A stretch of DNA of 64,000 nt from an uncultured Paracoccaceae bacterium (GCA_937883775.1 CAKZXZ010000177.1:1-64000), one strand, 5' to 3'; counted from the stretch's first letter, positions 9,534 to 18,939 are shown. Numbers and translations: made by a program. Notes: generated by a model from the letters alone, not told the origin.

Positions 9534-9534
9534 G

Positions 9535-10134
9535 TTAAAGTGCGCCGCCCAGATACGCGTCCAGATCATCAATCCGGTCCTGCCCCCAAAAGCGCTGATC
9601 GGTGTCGGTGATATAGAACGGCGCACCGAATGCCCCGGCGGCGACGGCATCTTCAAGATTGCGCGTGTAAATCTCGGCGCCTTGCAGCAAGCCGCTATCG
9701 GCAAGGGACGGATCAAAGCCCGCCGCGCTGAGGCAATCCTTGATGACATCGTCCTGCGCGATGTCCTGTTCACCCGCCCAGCAGGCCGATGTCAGGCCAT
9801 GCACCAGTTTGCCCAGATCACCGCCACCGGCCTCTTGCGCGGCGATAATGGCGTAGGCAGAGGGCGCCATGTTTGTCGGCCAATGCGCGGGCTTGATGTT
9901 GAGCGGAAGCCCGGTCTTTTTCGACTGGCGCGCCATTTCCTGAAGCCGCCATTCCTGCCGGTTCGGATGGCGATCCTTGGGCGGCGTGCCACCCGTGCGC
10001 GCGAACAATTGCATGATGTCGAGCGGTTTGTAGGTGATTGTGGCGCCATGCTTTGCCGCGACCTCCTCCAGCCGCTGGCCTGCGAGGTAGGTGTAGGGCG
10101 AAATTGTTGCGAAATAGTAGTCGATATGGGCCAT
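9535..10134 (-). CDS. 2-hydroxychromene-2-carboxylate isomerase family (DsbA/GST-kappa fold)
   Basis: A 199-residue protein with a thioredoxin-like DsbA fold of the HCCA isomerase / kappa-GST group. In place of a CxxC it has [15 protein letters not shown] (residues 8-22), with the Ser-Pro-Tyr typical of the isomerases, which use glutathione. The middle has [20 protein letters not shown], and the C-terminus has [20 protein letters not shown] with the cis-Pro (AP), also family-like. Characterised relatives act in naphthalene catabolism, but no other catabolic genes are here. The true reaction may be another GSH-dependent isomerisation. It lies one base upstream of the alpha/beta hydrolase and is divergent from prs. 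Confidence 0.88.
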   Translation of the reverse strand: MAHIDYYFATISPYTYLAGQRLEEVAAKHGATITYKPLDIMQLFARTGGTPPKDRHPNRQEWRLQEMARQSKKTGLPLNIKPAHWPTNMAPSAYAIIAAQEAGGGDLGKLVHGLTSACWAGEQDIAQDDVIKDCLSAAGFDPSLADSGLLQGAEIYTRNLEDAVAAGAFGAPFYITDTDQRFWGQDRIDDLDAYLGGAL

Positions 10135-10241
10135 TTGAGCCTCCTGCGCATGGCAAATCTTTGCGGCAGCCTAGACCCATGGTAGGGGGTGTCAACGTCA
10201 CGATTCTGTCACAGAACGAAAGCCCCGGGGGACCCTTCCAT

Positions 10242-11255
10242 ATGCCTAGTATCGTTGAGCCGAAACTGATTTCCGGCAACGCAAATCGTCCCTTGTCCAA
10301 GGCTGTTGCCCGCCGAATGTCGATGCATCGCGGGGTGAATGTGGAGTTGGTGGAGGCCCGGGTCGAGCGGTTCAATGACCAGGAAATCTTTGTCGAGGTG
10401 TTCGAGAATGTGCGCGGCGAGGATATGTTCATCATCCAGCCCACATCGAATCCGGCTAACGATAACCTGATGGAGTTGTTGATTATGTCCGATGCGCTGA
10501 AGCGTTCCTCAGCGTCGCGCATCACGGCTGTGATCCCGTATTTCGGCTATGCCCGTCAGGACCGCCGGACCAAGGCGCGCACGCCAATCTCGGCCAAGCT
10601 GGTGGCGAATATGATTGTGGAATCCGGTATCGAGCGGGTTTTGACGATGGACCTGCACGCGGCGCAGATCCAGGGTTTCTTCGATATTCCAGTAGATAAC
10701 CTTTATGCAGCGCCGATTTTCGCGCTCGATATCAAGTCGACCTTCGGATCTATGGAAGATGTCATGGTGATCTCTCCGGATGTTGGCGGCGTTGCGCGCG
10801 CCCGGGAGCTGGCGCAGCGCATTGGCGCACCGCTGGCCATTGTAGACAAACGCCGTGAGAAGGCTGGCGAAGTTGCTGAGATGACAGTGATCGGGGATGT
10901 GAGCGGCAAGCGCTGTATCATCGTTGATGACATTTGCGACACCGCAGGCACGTTGTGCAAAGCTGCCGAGGTGCTGACAGAGGCGGGCGCAACCGAGGTG
11001 CACAGCTACATCACGCATGGCGTCCTGTCCGGCCCCGCAGTCGAGCGGGTGAGCAAATCGGTCATGAAATCGCTTGTGATTACAGATTCGATTGAGCCGA
11101 CTGAGGCGGTGAAGGGCTGCAAGAACATCCGCATTGTCCCAACCGCTCCGATGTTCGCGCAAGCCATCCTGAACATCTGGAATGGCACCAGCGTGTCGTC
11201 CTTGTTCGAGACAAACACGCTCGGCCCGATCTACGAAGGCCTTTACCAAGGTTAA
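10242..11255 (+). CDS. prs: Ribose-phosphate pyrophosphokinase (PRPP synthetase)
   Basis: A 337-residue cytoplasmic enzyme that makes PRPP from ribose 5-phosphate and ATP for purine, pyrimidine, His, Trp and NAD synthesis. The ATP-binding flexible region is [20 protein letters not shown] (residues about 101-120). [11 protein letters not shown] near residue 137 is the catalytic His region. [20 protein letters not shown] near residue 226 is the PRPP-binding loop. I chose ATG 10242, where the family sequence begins ([19 protein letters not shown]). It is slightly longer than the E. coli enzyme (315 residues). The gene is divergent from the DsbA-like gene, and its TAA shares TTAA with the stop of the convergent gene. 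Confidence 0.95.
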   Translation: MPSIVEPKLISGNANRPLSKAVARRMSMHRGVNVELVEARVERFNDQEIFVEVFENVRGEDMFIIQPTSNPANDNLMELLIMSDALKRSSASRITAVIPYFGYARQDRRTKARTPISAKLVANMIVESGIERVLTMDLHAAQIQGFFDIPVDNLYAAPIFALDIKSTFGSMEDVMVISPDVGGVARARELAQRIGAPLAIVDKRREKAGEVAEMTVIGDVSGKRCIIVDDICDTAGTLCKAAEVLTEAGATEVHSYITHGVLSGPAVERVSKSVMKSLVITDSIEPTEAVKGCKNIRIVPTAPMFAQAILNIWNGTSVSSLFETNTLGPIYEGLYQG

Positions 11256-11728
11256 TCGTTATCGGTGAGGCCGGCGCCCGCCCCTTTTTCGCGCGAGGCG
11301 TCGCTTGCAGGGACATAGGTGCGGGCTGCAAGTTCTTGGAGGCGGTCCCACAGGGCATCGTCGATCATCTTCCGCCGGGGGAGCGGCTTGGCGCTTTTTG
11401 CCGGTTCTTGCGCAACGACATGACCCGCTTTGAGAATGACAACGCGTTGCGCGCGGTAGCTGGCTGACGCGACAAGAGCGCGGGCCGCGCGGCTGTCGGC
11501 AATCTCGGCCTTGCCGTCGCAAAGTGCGGCATCAATCGCTTCGATCACTTGTGTCACGCGCCCACTTTCCATCTCGCGCAGAAGCTGGGCAAGGGTCTCG
11601 TTCAGCTCGTCCGCTGCGAGGAAAAAGGGGGCGGCGGCCGCGATATCTTCGGCAACGCCCAAGGAAAGGCTAAGCCCGCGCCCTGCTTTCAGAAGACTGC
11701 CCTGCAGCTCTGCAACAGATGGGATCAT
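11252..11728 (-). CDS. Uncharacterised protein, third gene of dipeptidase operon
   Basis: A 158-residue cytoplasmic protein that I cannot assign firmly. The N-terminal half, with [20 protein letters not shown] (residues about 11-30), recalls DUF3726-type proteins (alanine-rich helical, often starting with a similar KAARG-like helix). This is a weak, memory-based resemblance. The middle ([19 protein letters not shown]) is helical, and the C-terminus is charged and low-complexity. ATG 11728 overlaps the upstream stop as ATGA, so translation is coupled to the 549-residue gene. The stop shares TTAA with prs. The context suggests a role with the dipeptidase and the large upstream protein. Confidence 0.75.
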   Translation of the reverse strand: MIPSVAELQGSLLKAGRGLSLSLGVAEDIAAAAPFFLAADELNETLAQLLREMESGRVTQVIEAIDAALCDGKAEIADSRAARALVASASYRAQRVVILKAGHVVAQEPAKSAKPLPRRKMIDDALWDRLQELAARTYVPASDASREKGAGAGLTDND

Positions 11729-13374
11729 GCGGGTAGGCTCGCCAGCCACCAATCGTCCGGTGCGTCCAGTTCATCAGCCAAAGGGGCGCCCTGGACCAAG
11801 GCAATACGCGTCCAAAGCGTTGATTTTGGGTCGAATTTCGCAGCTCCAAAGAATGAAAGCTTGCAGCGTAGCATGTCAATCGGATGGGTCTTGTCCGAGA
11901 TCAGGTTTTCTTGAATTTCAGCGTATGGGTGGCGCTTTAACGTCTGGATCCGCCGCACGGCACAACGATGTTCAGGATGCGCGCGAAGAAAGTCGCCGAC
12001 AGTGCCGTCGGTCTCGCTGAGATCGCGGGCCATTGCCTGGACCTGCCGTGCAATGTCCAGCGGGGTTTCCAGTTCAGCGCCGGCTTCGGTGTGCCGGTCC
12101 CCTAGACGGGGTTCAAGTTTTTCTTCGGACACATACCAGAATTGCGCCTGCTCGGGTGGCGCTGTGAAGTCATACTTCAGCATCCAAGAGGCGTCATTCG
12201 CAAGCAAAGTGCGGAGTGCATCGAGGGGCATCAATGGATCAAGCATGGCCCCAAAAGGGTCCACCATACATTCAGTGAGCCCATCAATCAGATCGCCAAA
12301 CGGCTCAAGCACCATCGCGACCAACAATTCCTGCGTATCGACGCTAAGGGTTTCCGACCACCCGATCAGCGCATCGATCGGGCGGTTAGATGTTAACATC
12401 TCGGGCGTCATGTGCCCTGCAACCGTTAACCATTGCGCGCGCATCACGTCGATCCGGGCTTGGTGAATGGGATCGGGCACCTGCCATTCGGCAAGATGCT
12501 GTGCGACCCGTTCCAGAAGCGCATAAAGCGCCATGATCTGGGCTTGATCCAACGCTTCGATCGCACGGACGCGTGCCAGCGCTGTCTCACGCACAACCAC
12601 CCAATTGTTGAGCAAAACCGGATGGCTCACCAGAAAGGGTGCCATGCCAAGACCGGTTGCGTTGCCGATGCCCAGATGACGCTTGAGGTCGCGATCAATG
12701 CGCGCGCCGCCGACATGTTCGGCCAGATCATGGGTGAACCCGCGGATCAGCCAGACGGTCAGCATCTCGGCCATGAACGGTCCGGAAAGTCCCGGACGCT
12801 CTTCGATCACGGCGCGGTCTGCAATGCCGAATTTACCATTGCCATAAACGGCTGTGGTCCGCATCAGATAGCCGATGTTTCGGATCATCTCAGGGTCTGG
12901 CTGATCCCCGCCCCGAAGCCGTTCAACGACATGATTAAAAAGGCGCACGGATTTGTTGGCGCGGCTCAGAACCAGATCGCGTTCGGTGAAACGCCCGGCT
13001 TCCTGAAGCGGTGCGTTGGCAATAATGCGTTTGATTTCAGCATCATCGGGGATGCCGTCGTAAAGGACATATGCGGTATCCCAGGCTTCCGCGATCACCC
13101 GGTCCGAGCGTTGATCGGCGGGCAGATCGGTCGAGATCGCAACCAATGAATAAGACCGGCCACCCAAAGGAACGGTATAAACCGCGTGGCCATAGCCTTC
13201 GGCCGAGATAGACCAGACCGGGCGCGTCACACGGGCGCGCTCAGCGCCCAGGCGGCGCAATAAAGTCCGCAGGAATGACAGCCGTGTCGGAAAGCTGGCT
13301 CCCATCCGGGCCAATCGCATCACTTGTGTAGGTGGGCGCAGGGCAACCTGTGGGATATCTGCGAAGTCTCTCAT
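11725..13374 (-). CDS. Uncharacterised 549-residue protein, second gene of dipeptidase operon
   Basis: A 549-residue protein without signal peptide or clear membrane segments. I do not recognise a catalytic motif. Notable features are SAEGYGHAVYTVPLGGRSYSLV (about residues 57-78), resembling a sensor or barrel strand pair, and a central helical region with RLFNHVVERLRGGDQPDPEMIRNIGYLMRT in which R and D/E alternate. KFGIADRAVIEERPGLSGPF and LKRHLGIGNATGLGMAPFL are Gly-rich turns that look like binding loops. Both ends overlap neighbours by ATGA, making a strictly coupled three-gene operon: membrane dipeptidase, this protein, then the 158-residue protein. The coupling implies fixed stoichiometry, possibly a complex. 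Function unknown. Confidence 0.8.
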   Translation of the reverse strand: MRDFADIPQVALRPPTQVMRLARMGASFPTRLSFLRTLLRRLGAERARVTRPVWSISAEGYGHAVYTVPLGGRSYSLVAISTDLPADQRSDRVIAEAWDTAYVLYDGIPDDAEIKRIIANAPLQEAGRFTERDLVLSRANKSVRLFNHVVERLRGGDQPDPEMIRNIGYLMRTTAVYGNGKFGIADRAVIEERPGLSGPFMAEMLTVWLIRGFTHDLAEHVGGARIDRDLKRHLGIGNATGLGMAPFLVSHPVLLNNWVVVRETALARVRAIEALDQAQIMALYALLERVAQHLAEWQVPDPIHQARIDVMRAQWLTVAGHMTPEMLTSNRPIDALIGWSETLSVDTQELLVAMVLEPFGDLIDGLTECMVDPFGAMLDPLMPLDALRTLLANDASWMLKYDFTAPPEQAQFWYVSEEKLEPRLGDRHTEAGAELETPLDIARQVQAMARDLSETDGTVGDFLRAHPEHRCAVRRIQTLKRHPYAEIQENLISDKTHPIDMLRCKLSFFGAAKFDPKSTLWTRIALVQGAPLADELDAPDDWWLASLPA

Positions 13375-14351
13375 GCCGGGCCGAAGCTTTCTTCATAGAA
13401 ACGCAACCAGTTGGCGCCCACAATACCGTCCGTTTCCTGATCGGAGAAGCCTGCCGCATGCAGGCCCTCGCGGATATTGCCGAAATCGCGATTGTCCCTG
13501 AACCAATCGGGCATCGACGGAAAACCAGCATTGTCGGCAGAGCCTTCACCGTAATCAATTTCTTTGCTCCACCGCCCGACGCGCATCCATTCGACAACAC
13601 TGTCCGGTTGATCCTGACAAAGATCGGTGCCGATACCCAGATGCTGCGCACCGTAGCGCGATGCGGCTTCGGCGATCATGGTGCAGAAGCTTTCCAACGT
13701 GCAGGCCCCGCCCTCTTTGAGATGATGCGGATAGACCGAAAACCCCAGCATGCCGCCGCGGTTTGTGAGCGCGGAAAGCACCTCGTCGGACTTGTTGCGC
13801 CGCGCAGCATGCCACCAGGCGGGATTGGCATGGGTGATCGCAATGGGACGGCTCGAGTGGTCAATCGCTTCGAGCGTCGAGCGGTCGGCAGAATGGCTCA
13901 TATCGACCACAAGCCCGACGCGGTTCATCTCGGCCACCGCTTGCTTGCCGAACCGGGTCAGCCCGGTGTCGACATCCTCGTAACAGCCGGTCGCCAGCAG
14001 CGACTGGTTGTTGTAGGTTAGCTGCATAAAGCGCACGCCCAGCTGGTGGCAAATCTCGATCAGGCCGATATCGTCTTCAATCGGGCTAGGGTTCTGAAAC
14101 CCAAAGAAAATCGCAGTGCGCCCTGTCTTTTGTGCCAAGCGCACATCGTCGGCTGTGGTGCCTTTGAAGATCAGCCCGGGCAAGCGTTCAAACCAGCGAT
14201 TCCACGCCTCGAGTTGAAGGACCATTTCACGAAAGCTTTCGTGATAAGCGATCGTCACATGGACGGCATCAACGCCGCCCTCCCGCATCTGGCGAAAGAT
14301 CTTTTCCGACCAGTTGGCGTATTGCAAATTATCAATCAAAGGCGCTTTCAT
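13371..14351 (-). CDS. Membrane dipeptidase family (peptidase M19) protein
   Basis: A 326-residue protein of the renal dipeptidase (M19) amidohydrolase family, a TIM-barrel zinc enzyme that cleaves dipeptides. Recognisable are GLVVDMSHSADRSTLEAID (residues about 179-197), which carries the DxSH metal region, and PIAITHANPAWWHAARRNKS about residue 201. The GIGTDLCQDQPDS region about residue 276 and VGANWLRFYEESFG at the end are also family-like. The N-terminal HxD metal site of classical members is replaced by LIDNLQYANWS, so the binuclear site may be altered. Atypical family members act on N-methylated or other amino-acid derivatives. The start ATG 14351 has AGGTGA upstream. It heads the ATGA-coupled operon. 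Confidence 0.85.
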   Translation of the reverse strand: MKAPLIDNLQYANWSEKIFRQMREGGVDAVHVTIAYHESFREMVLQLEAWNRWFERLPGLIFKGTTADDVRLAQKTGRTAIFFGFQNPSPIEDDIGLIEICHQLGVRFMQLTYNNQSLLATGCYEDVDTGLTRFGKQAVAEMNRVGLVVDMSHSADRSTLEAIDHSSRPIAITHANPAWWHAARRNKSDEVLSALTNRGGMLGFSVYPHHLKEGGACTLESFCTMIAEAASRYGAQHLGIGTDLCQDQPDSVVEWMRVGRWSKEIDYGEGSADNAGFPSMPDWFRDNRDFGNIREGLHAAGFSDQETDGIVGANWLRFYEESFGPA

Positions 14352-14493
14352 AATGTCACCTTGCGGCGCTTTGCGCACAGGTTCCAGCATAAAACCGACG
14401 CAATCCTTCGGTTTGAGACCCGCAAGGGATCGCCGAGCCGGACGCCCGCTTTGGGCAAAGCTTAGCGCAAAAGACAGCGCCCGAAGCAACGTC

Positions 14494-15387
14494 ATGGAAC
14501 TGTTGCGGGACTTTGGTTTTGTAGCATATATGAAAGCTCGTTTTGATCCTTTGATCGCTGATCGCGCGCCATGGTTGTTTTATGAGCGCACCCACGCGCA
14601 CCTTGCGCGGGGCGCTTTGACCAGACTGCTGAGCTATGGCAAAACTCTGCGCCTGGCGTCGGAATTTGAAGCCGAGGCGACCGCGTCTATTATGGGGCGC
14701 CTGGGGCGCTTGCTGGCGCGGGACGTCGATGTGACGGGTCTTGCAAACATCCCGCGCAATGGCCCCGCTTTGATTGTGGCCAATCATCCGACAGGCATCG
14801 CCGACGGGATCATCCTGCATCATCTGATTGCGTCTATCCGGCCCGATCTATTTTTCTATGCCAATGGCGATATCCTCAAGGTTTTGCCGCAGATGGACGA
14901 CATGATCGTACCTGTCGAATGGAAGCCCGAACGGCGATCCTTGAAGAAAACACGGCTGACGATGTCGCTGACCCGAACCGCCGTCGAGGAAGGCCGGCTT
15001 GGCGTGATCTTTCCTTCGGGCCGTTTGGCAAAGCGACGCGGGCTCAAGCTGCATGAGCGCCCCTGGATGCCCTCTGCCGCGATGATTGCGCGTAAATTCG
15101 AGCTTCCAGTGATCCCGATTAATATCCGCGCGCGCAACTCGGTGCTGTTTTACCTGTTTGATCTGATCCATCCGACGTTGCGTGATATCACCCTGTTTCA
15201 CGAAACACTGAACAAACATCGCCAGCCGTTTCGCTTAACCATCGGAGAGCCGGTCTCGGGCGCAGGATTGCCCGCACATTCGGAAGACGGCATCGCGGTT
15301 TTGCGTCGGGCAACGCTGGCCCTTGGCGGTGCACATGCCCCAGCCGTTTCATTGGTCGACAGCAGCCGCAGGCCTGCCTGGGTTTGA
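14494..15387 (+). CDS. Lysophospholipid acyltransferase (PlsC/OlsA-like)
   Basis: A 297-residue membrane-associated acyltransferase. The acceptor-site motif is ALIVANHPTGIADGIIL (residues about 90-106). Its spacing is H-x5-D instead of the H-x4-D of PlsC, a form seen in the OlsA-like group with NHPxGxxDG. Other family blocks are VEWKPERRSL near residue 145 and GVIFPSGRLAKRRGLKLHER about residue 170, equivalent to the FPEGTR motif. It likely transfers an acyl chain onto a lysolipid (lysophosphatidate or lyso-ornithine lipid) at the inner membrane. I chose ATG 14494 because the upstream frame lies in the divergent dipeptidase gene. The substrate is not determined. Confidence 0.8.
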   Translation: MELLRDFGFVAYMKARFDPLIADRAPWLFYERTHAHLARGALTRLLSYGKTLRLASEFEAEATASIMGRLGRLLARDVDVTGLANIPRNGPALIVANHPTGIADGIILHHLIASIRPDLFFYANGDILKVLPQMDDMIVPVEWKPERRSLKKTRLTMSLTRTAVEEGRLGVIFPSGRLAKRRGLKLHERPWMPSAAMIARKFELPVIPINIRARNSVLFYLFDLIHPTLRDITLFHETLNKHRQPFRLTIGEPVSGAGLPAHSEDGIAVLRRATLALGGAHAPAVSLVDSSRRPAWV

Positions 15388-15433
15388 CTTTGCTCTGGAA
15401 AACGCAGCCCGCCCGCGTTACCCAACGCCAAGC

Positions 15434-15510
15434 GTCCCCTTAGCTCAGCTGGATAGAGCAGCCGACTTCTAATCGGCAGGCCGAGGGTTCGAATCCTTCA
15501 GGGGACGCCA
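15434..15510 (+). tRNA. tRNA-Arg (anticodon TCT)
   Basis: A 77-base cloverleaf. Acceptor GTCCCCT pairs with AGGGGAC, followed by discriminator G and encoded CCA. The D arm is in TAGCTCAGCTGGATAGAGCA. The anticodon stem GCCGA/TCGGC closes loop CTTCTAA with anticodon TCT at 15468-15470. The T arm carries GGTTCGAATCC. It reads AGA (and AGG by wobble) codons. Confidence 0.97.
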
Positions 15511-15549
15511 ACGATACGTTGTTCACGTGTGCTATGCGCAGACCGAGAT

Positions 15550-15567
15550 CGCCAGAAGCCTCTGGCG
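15550..15567. terminator. Hairpin between tRNA-Arg and the complex I subunit gene
   Basis: CGCCAGA, loop AGCC, TCTGGCG: a perfect 7-bp stem 7 bases past the stop of the minus-strand gene and 40 bases past the tRNA. No T-run follows on either strand, so its role as a terminator or 3' stabiliser is uncertain. Confidence 0.4.
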
Positions 15568-15573
15568 TGATTG

Positions 15574-15885
15574 CTAATGGGTCCACGCACCACGACGGTT
15601 GGTCGCGAAGTTATCGCCATACCCGCCGGGCCGGATATTGGCTTTGCGCTTTTTCGGCTCTTGAACAATCGCTTCGATACCGTTGTCCTTTGCATAATCC
15701 AAAGCAGCCTCTTTGGTGTCGAAGCGTAGTTTTACCTGGGATTGCGTATCATCTGACGATGTCCAGCCCATCAAAGGATCCACCTCGCGCTTTGAAGCGG
15801 GCGCGTATTCCAGTACCCAGTGGTGGGTCTTGGCCGTCCCTGATGACATGGCCGTTTTGGCTGGTTGGTAAATCCGTGCACGCAT
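15574..15885 (-). CDS. ETC complex I subunit (NDUFS4-like)
   Basis: A 103-residue homologue of the mitochondrial NDUFS4 (18-kDa/AQDQ) accessory subunit of NADH:ubiquinone oxidoreductase. This subunit is found in alphaproteobacteria and binds at the N-module/Q-module boundary on the cytoplasmic arm. Family features: [20 protein letters not shown] at the start, [25 protein letters not shown] (residues about 42-57) and [19 protein letters not shown] chose ATG 15885 because the family sequence starts there; the frame continues upstream through the intergenic hairpin and is not credible. The main nuo operon is not in this window. The gene stands alone, divergent from uvrB. Confidence 0.92.
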   Translation of the reverse strand: MRARIYQPAKTAMSSGTAKTHHWVLEYAPASKREVDPLMGWTSSDDTQSQVKLRFDTKEAALDYAKDNGIEAIVQEPKKRKANIRPGGYGDNFATNRRGAWTH

Positions 15886-15979
15886 CGCTGCAGTCCTTTT
15901 GGCTGACGCTAGATTATCCACAAAAATATCTCGCGTCACAAGATCGGAAAGCGGTGAATTGTCGGGAGAATTGAAGAAG

Positions 15980-16046
15980 ATTGGCTGCCGACCGATCCAC
16001 GAGGGAGCGAGGGGTGGGTGGGTGTGTGTCCCGGTCGGCAACCAAT
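15980..16046 (+). other. 15-bp inverted repeat enclosing a G-quadruplex motif
   Basis: ATTGGCTGCCGACCG (15980-15994) and CGGTCGGCAACCAAT (16032-16046) pair with one mismatch, giving a strong stem. The 37-base loop contains GGG-N5-GGGG-T-GGG-T-GGG (16003-16022), a canonical G-quadruplex motif with loops of 5, 1 and 1. It lies 95 bases upstream of the complex I subunit start and 245 bases upstream of uvrB. Confidence 0.6.
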
Positions 16047-16247
16047 TCTGCTGCTTGCCCTTATTTTGTAACAATTTGGCTGAATTCCTGGCAATAAAAA
16101 AAACCGCAGGTGGATTAGCGCCTAAAAATGTTACAGTATAGACCCAGTCTAAGCTATTGATATATAACACTTAAGATTAATTTCTGACACAGTGCGACAA
16201 AAAGGTGGAGATAAATGATCTGCCGCGTGACGCTGTGGGTTGAAGAA

Positions 16248-16262
16248 GAACAAAAACGGATC
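16248..16262 (+). promoter_or_regulatory. Candidate LexA (SOS) box upstream of uvrB
   Basis: GAAC-AAAAACG-GATC. The alphaproteobacterial LexA consensus is GTTC-N7-GTTC (GAAC-N7-GAAC on the other strand). This site has correct spacing and one mismatch, and lies 28 bases before the uvrB start. uvrB is an SOS gene in many bacteria. Confidence 0.45.
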
Positions 16263-16290
16263 AAATTATAGGTTTCGTAAAGGAATCGCC

Positions 16291-18471
16291 ATGAATACTC
16301 CTGTTCTGCACAGCCCCGCACCTGACGTTCGCGATCGCCCCAAGCTGGAAGGCGGCATTGCCTTTCGGATGGAGACGGAATTCAACGCAGCCGGTGACCA
16401 GCCAACTGCCATCGAAGAGCTCGCGACAGGCGTAAATGATGGCGAACGGGATCAGGTCCTTTTGGGGGCCACGGGCACCGGGAAGACCTTCACGATGGCC
16501 AAGGTGATCGAAGAAACCCAGCGCCCCGCGATCATTCTAGCGCCGAACAAGACGCTGGCCGCCCAGCTTTATGGGGAGTTCAAGGGCTTTTTTCCCGATA
16601 ACGCGGTCGAGTACTTTGTAAGCTACTACGATTACTATCAGCCCGAGGCGTATGTCGCGCGCTCGGACACCTATATCGAGAAAGAGAGCCAGATTAACGA
16701 GCAGATCGACCGGATGCGCCATTCGGCCACCCGCGCGCTGCTGGAGCGCGACGATGTGATTATCGTCGCCTCGGTCTCGTGCATCTACGGCATCGGGTCG
16801 GTCGAGACCTATGGCGCGATGACCCAGGATTTGGCTGCGGGCAAGCTGTGTGACCAGCGCCAGATCATGGCCGATCTGATCGCGCAGCAATATCGCCGCA
16901 ACGATCAGGCCTTTCAACGCGGCTCTTTCCGGGTACGGGGCGACAGTCTTGAAGTGTGGCCCGCGCATTTGGACGACCGCGCATGGAAACTGTCGTTCTT
17001 TGGCGAAGAACTTGAAGGGATCACTGAATTTGATCCGCTGACGGGGCAAAAGACCGACACGTTCGACAAGATCCGGATCTACGCCAACAGCCACTACGTG
17101 ACGCCAAAACCGACGATGCAGCAGGCCGTGGTGAACATCAAAAAAGAGCTGAACACGCGGCTGGATCAGTTGGTGAACGAAGGTAAGCTTCTAGAAGCGC
17201 AACGCCTTGAGCAGCGCACCAACTTTGACATCGAAATGCTTGAAGCCACAGGCGTTTGCAACGGGATCGAGAACTATTCGCGCTACCTGACAGGCCGTGC
17301 GCCCGGTGAGCCGCCCCCCACCCTGTTCGAGTTTATTCCCGATCATGCGATTGTTTTCGCAGACGAATCTCATGTGTCGGTGCCACAAATCGGTGGCATG
17401 TATAAAGGCGACTATCGGCGTAAATTCACATTGGCCGAACATGGTTTCCGGCTGCCGTCCTGCATGGATAACCGTCCTTTGAAATTCGAGGAGTGGGATG
17501 CCATGCGTCCTCAATCGATCTTTGTGTCGGCGACCCCCGCCGCATGGGAGATCGAGCAATCTGGCGGTGTCTTTACCGAACAGGTCATCCGCCCCACCGG
17601 CCTTCTGGATCCCGAGGTTGAGATTAGGCCCGTTGAGACGCAAGTTGACGATTTACTTGATGAAATTCGAAAGGTCTCGGCAGACGGCTACCGCACGCTT
17701 GTGACAACGCTGACCAAGCGAATGGCCGAAGATCTGACCGAATACATGCATGAACAAGGCATCAAGGTGCGCTATATGCATTCGGATATCGACACGATTG
17801 AACGGATCGAGATCCTGCGCGATCTGCGGCTTGGCGCCTTTGATGTGCTGATCGGCATTAACCTTCTGCGCGAGGGCCTGGACATTCCGGAATGCGGTTT
17901 GGTGGCCATTCTGGACGCCGATAAAGAAGGATTTTTGCGTTCCGAGACGTCGCTTGTGCAAACGATTGGCCGCGCCGCGCGAAATGCAGAGGGCCGGGTC
18001 ATCATGTATGCCGATAAAATCACCGGCAGTATGGAGCGTGCATTGGGCGAAACCAACCGCCGCCGCGCCAAACAGATCGCCTATAATGAAGAGCACGGGA
18101 TTACGCCGGAAACGGTCAAAAAGAACGTCGAAGACGTCCTTGCTGGGCTTTACAAAGGCGATGTCGACATGAACCGGGTGACCGCAAAGGTCGATGCGCC
18201 CATCGCTGGTGGCAACCTGCAAGCGCATCTTGACGGTCTACGCGATCAAATGCGCAAAGCCGCCGAGAACCTTGAATTTGAAGAAGCGGCCCGCCTGCGC
18301 GACGAGGTGAAGCGTTTGGAGACTGTCGATCTGACAGTGTCTGACGACCCCATGGCCCGGCAATATGCTGTCGAGAAAGCGGTTGATGACGCTCAGAAAG
18401 CTGCAGGTCGTTCAACCGCGGGCCGCCCGGGCCAACGCGGTGGTGTTAAAAGGCGCAAGAAACGGTCATAG
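16291..18471 (+). CDS. uvrB: Excinuclease ABC subunit UvrB
   Basis: A 726-residue nucleotide-excision-repair helicase-like subunit that receives damaged DNA from UvrA and recruits UvrC. Walker A is [14 protein letters not shown] (residues about 56-69). The beta-hairpin that clamps DNA follows as [11 protein letters not shown] near residue 112. Further motifs are [19 protein letters not shown] near residue 354, [16 protein letters not shown] about residue 470, and [20 protein letters not shown] about residue 525. The C-terminal UVR domain, [20 protein letters not shown] near residue 652, contacts UvrC. I chose ATG 16291, with AAAGGAA nearby. It has about 30 extra N-terminal residues over E. 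coli UvrB. A near-consensus LexA box lies upstream. Confidence 0.97.
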   Translation: MNTPVLHSPAPDVRDRPKLEGGIAFRMETEFNAAGDQPTAIEELATGVNDGERDQVLLGATGTGKTFTMAKVIEETQRPAIILAPNKTLAAQLYGEFKGFFPDNAVEYFVSYYDYYQPEAYVARSDTYIEKESQINEQIDRMRHSATRALLERDDVIIVASVSCIYGIGSVETYGAMTQDLAAGKLCDQRQIMADLIAQQYRRNDQAFQRGSFRVRGDSLEVWPAHLDDRAWKLSFFGEELEGITEFDPLTGQKTDTFDKIRIYANSHYVTPKPTMQQAVVNIKKELNTRLDQLVNEGKLLEAQRLEQRTNFDIEMLEATGVCNGIENYSRYLTGRAPGEPPPTLFEFIPDHAIVFADESHVSVPQIGGMYKGDYRRKFTLAEHGFRLPSCMDNRPLKFEEWDAMRPQSIFVSATPAAWEIEQSGGVFTEQVIRPTGLLDPEVEIRPVETQVDDLLDEIRKVSADGYRTLVTTLTKRMAEDLTEYMHEQGIKVRYMHSDIDTIERIEILRDLRLGAFDVLIGINLLREGLDIPECGLVAILDADKEGFLRSETSLVQTIGRAARNAEGRVIMYADKITGSMERALGETNRRRAKQIAYNEEHGITPETVKKNVEDVLAGLYKGDVDMNRVTAKVDAPIAGGNLQAHLDGLRDQMRKAAENLEFEEAARLRDEVKRLETVDLTVSDDPMARQYAVEKAVDDAQKAAGRSTAGRPGQRGGVKRRKKRS

Positions 18472-18499
18472 GGCGGGAACCCAGCGCGCCCTGGACATC

Positions 18500-18790
18500 T
18501 TAAAAATCGAAGATTTCGCCCAGCAAAGACGCAGGGCCTTTTTTCTTGCGATAACGGCGATCATCATCATCGCGATACCCGCGATCCCGACGATCCCCAC
18601 CGCGGTAATCATCATCATAGCTTTGGCGTCCCGCAGGCGGCGGCGGGGGTGTTGGCGCCGCCGAGCGTTCAATGATCTTGTCCAATTCGCCCCGATCCAG
18701 CCAGACCCCACGGCATTGCGGACAATAGTCAATCTCGACTCCGCTGCGATCGGTCATCACCAGTTGCGTTCCGTCAATCGGACACTGCAT
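18500..18790 (-). CDS. Zinc-finger TFIIB-type (zf-TFIIB) domain protein
   Basis: A 96-residue protein with an N-terminal zinc ribbon: MQCPIDGTQLVMTDRSGVEI, then DYCPQCRGVWLDRGELDKI (residues about 21-39), with CP..D and CPxCxGVWLDxGEL typical of the bacterial zf-TFIIB family. The rest is a low-complexity Pro stretch and an Asp/Arg-rich repeat (RRDRGYRDDDDRRYRKKK), ending in LLGEIFDF, a conserved ending of this family. The Asp/Arg region makes the local DNA look repetitive (ATC runs near 18560-18610). I chose ATG 18790, where the family starts. Function unknown. Convergent with uvrB, 28 bases apart. Confidence 0.85.
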   Translation of the reverse strand: MQCPIDGTQLVMTDRSGVEIDYCPQCRGVWLDRGELDKIIERSAAPTPPPPPAGRQSYDDDYRGGDRRDRGYRDDDDRRYRKKKGPASLLGEIFDF

Positions 18791-18939
18791 TGCGCACTCC
18801 CTTGATTTGTTGCCTTTTGGATATGGAGATTGTTCGCCGCAAAACAAGCAAGTGGCGCAGAAAGCCGCCCCTCTTTCAAATTGTTGCCGCAATTGCGCAG
18901 CACCCTGTGCCGGACTTGATTGAAATAGGGGATGGACGA

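Larger units (their letters stand above)
15886..16290. other. 405-bp non-coding divergent region between ETC subunit gene and uvrB
   Basis: No credible gene is visible. The stretch holds the G-quadruplex hairpin (15980-16046), an AT-rich block (about 16085-16200) that must contain the promoters, a candidate LexA box (16248-16262), and the uvrB ribosome site AAAGGAA just ahead of ATG 16291. A small RNA starting here is possible but not demonstrable. Confidence 0.7.

Noticed and set aside
18541..18640. ATC/GAT-rich low-complexity tract
   Set aside because: Explained by Asp/Arg-rich codons in the zinc-finger protein gene.
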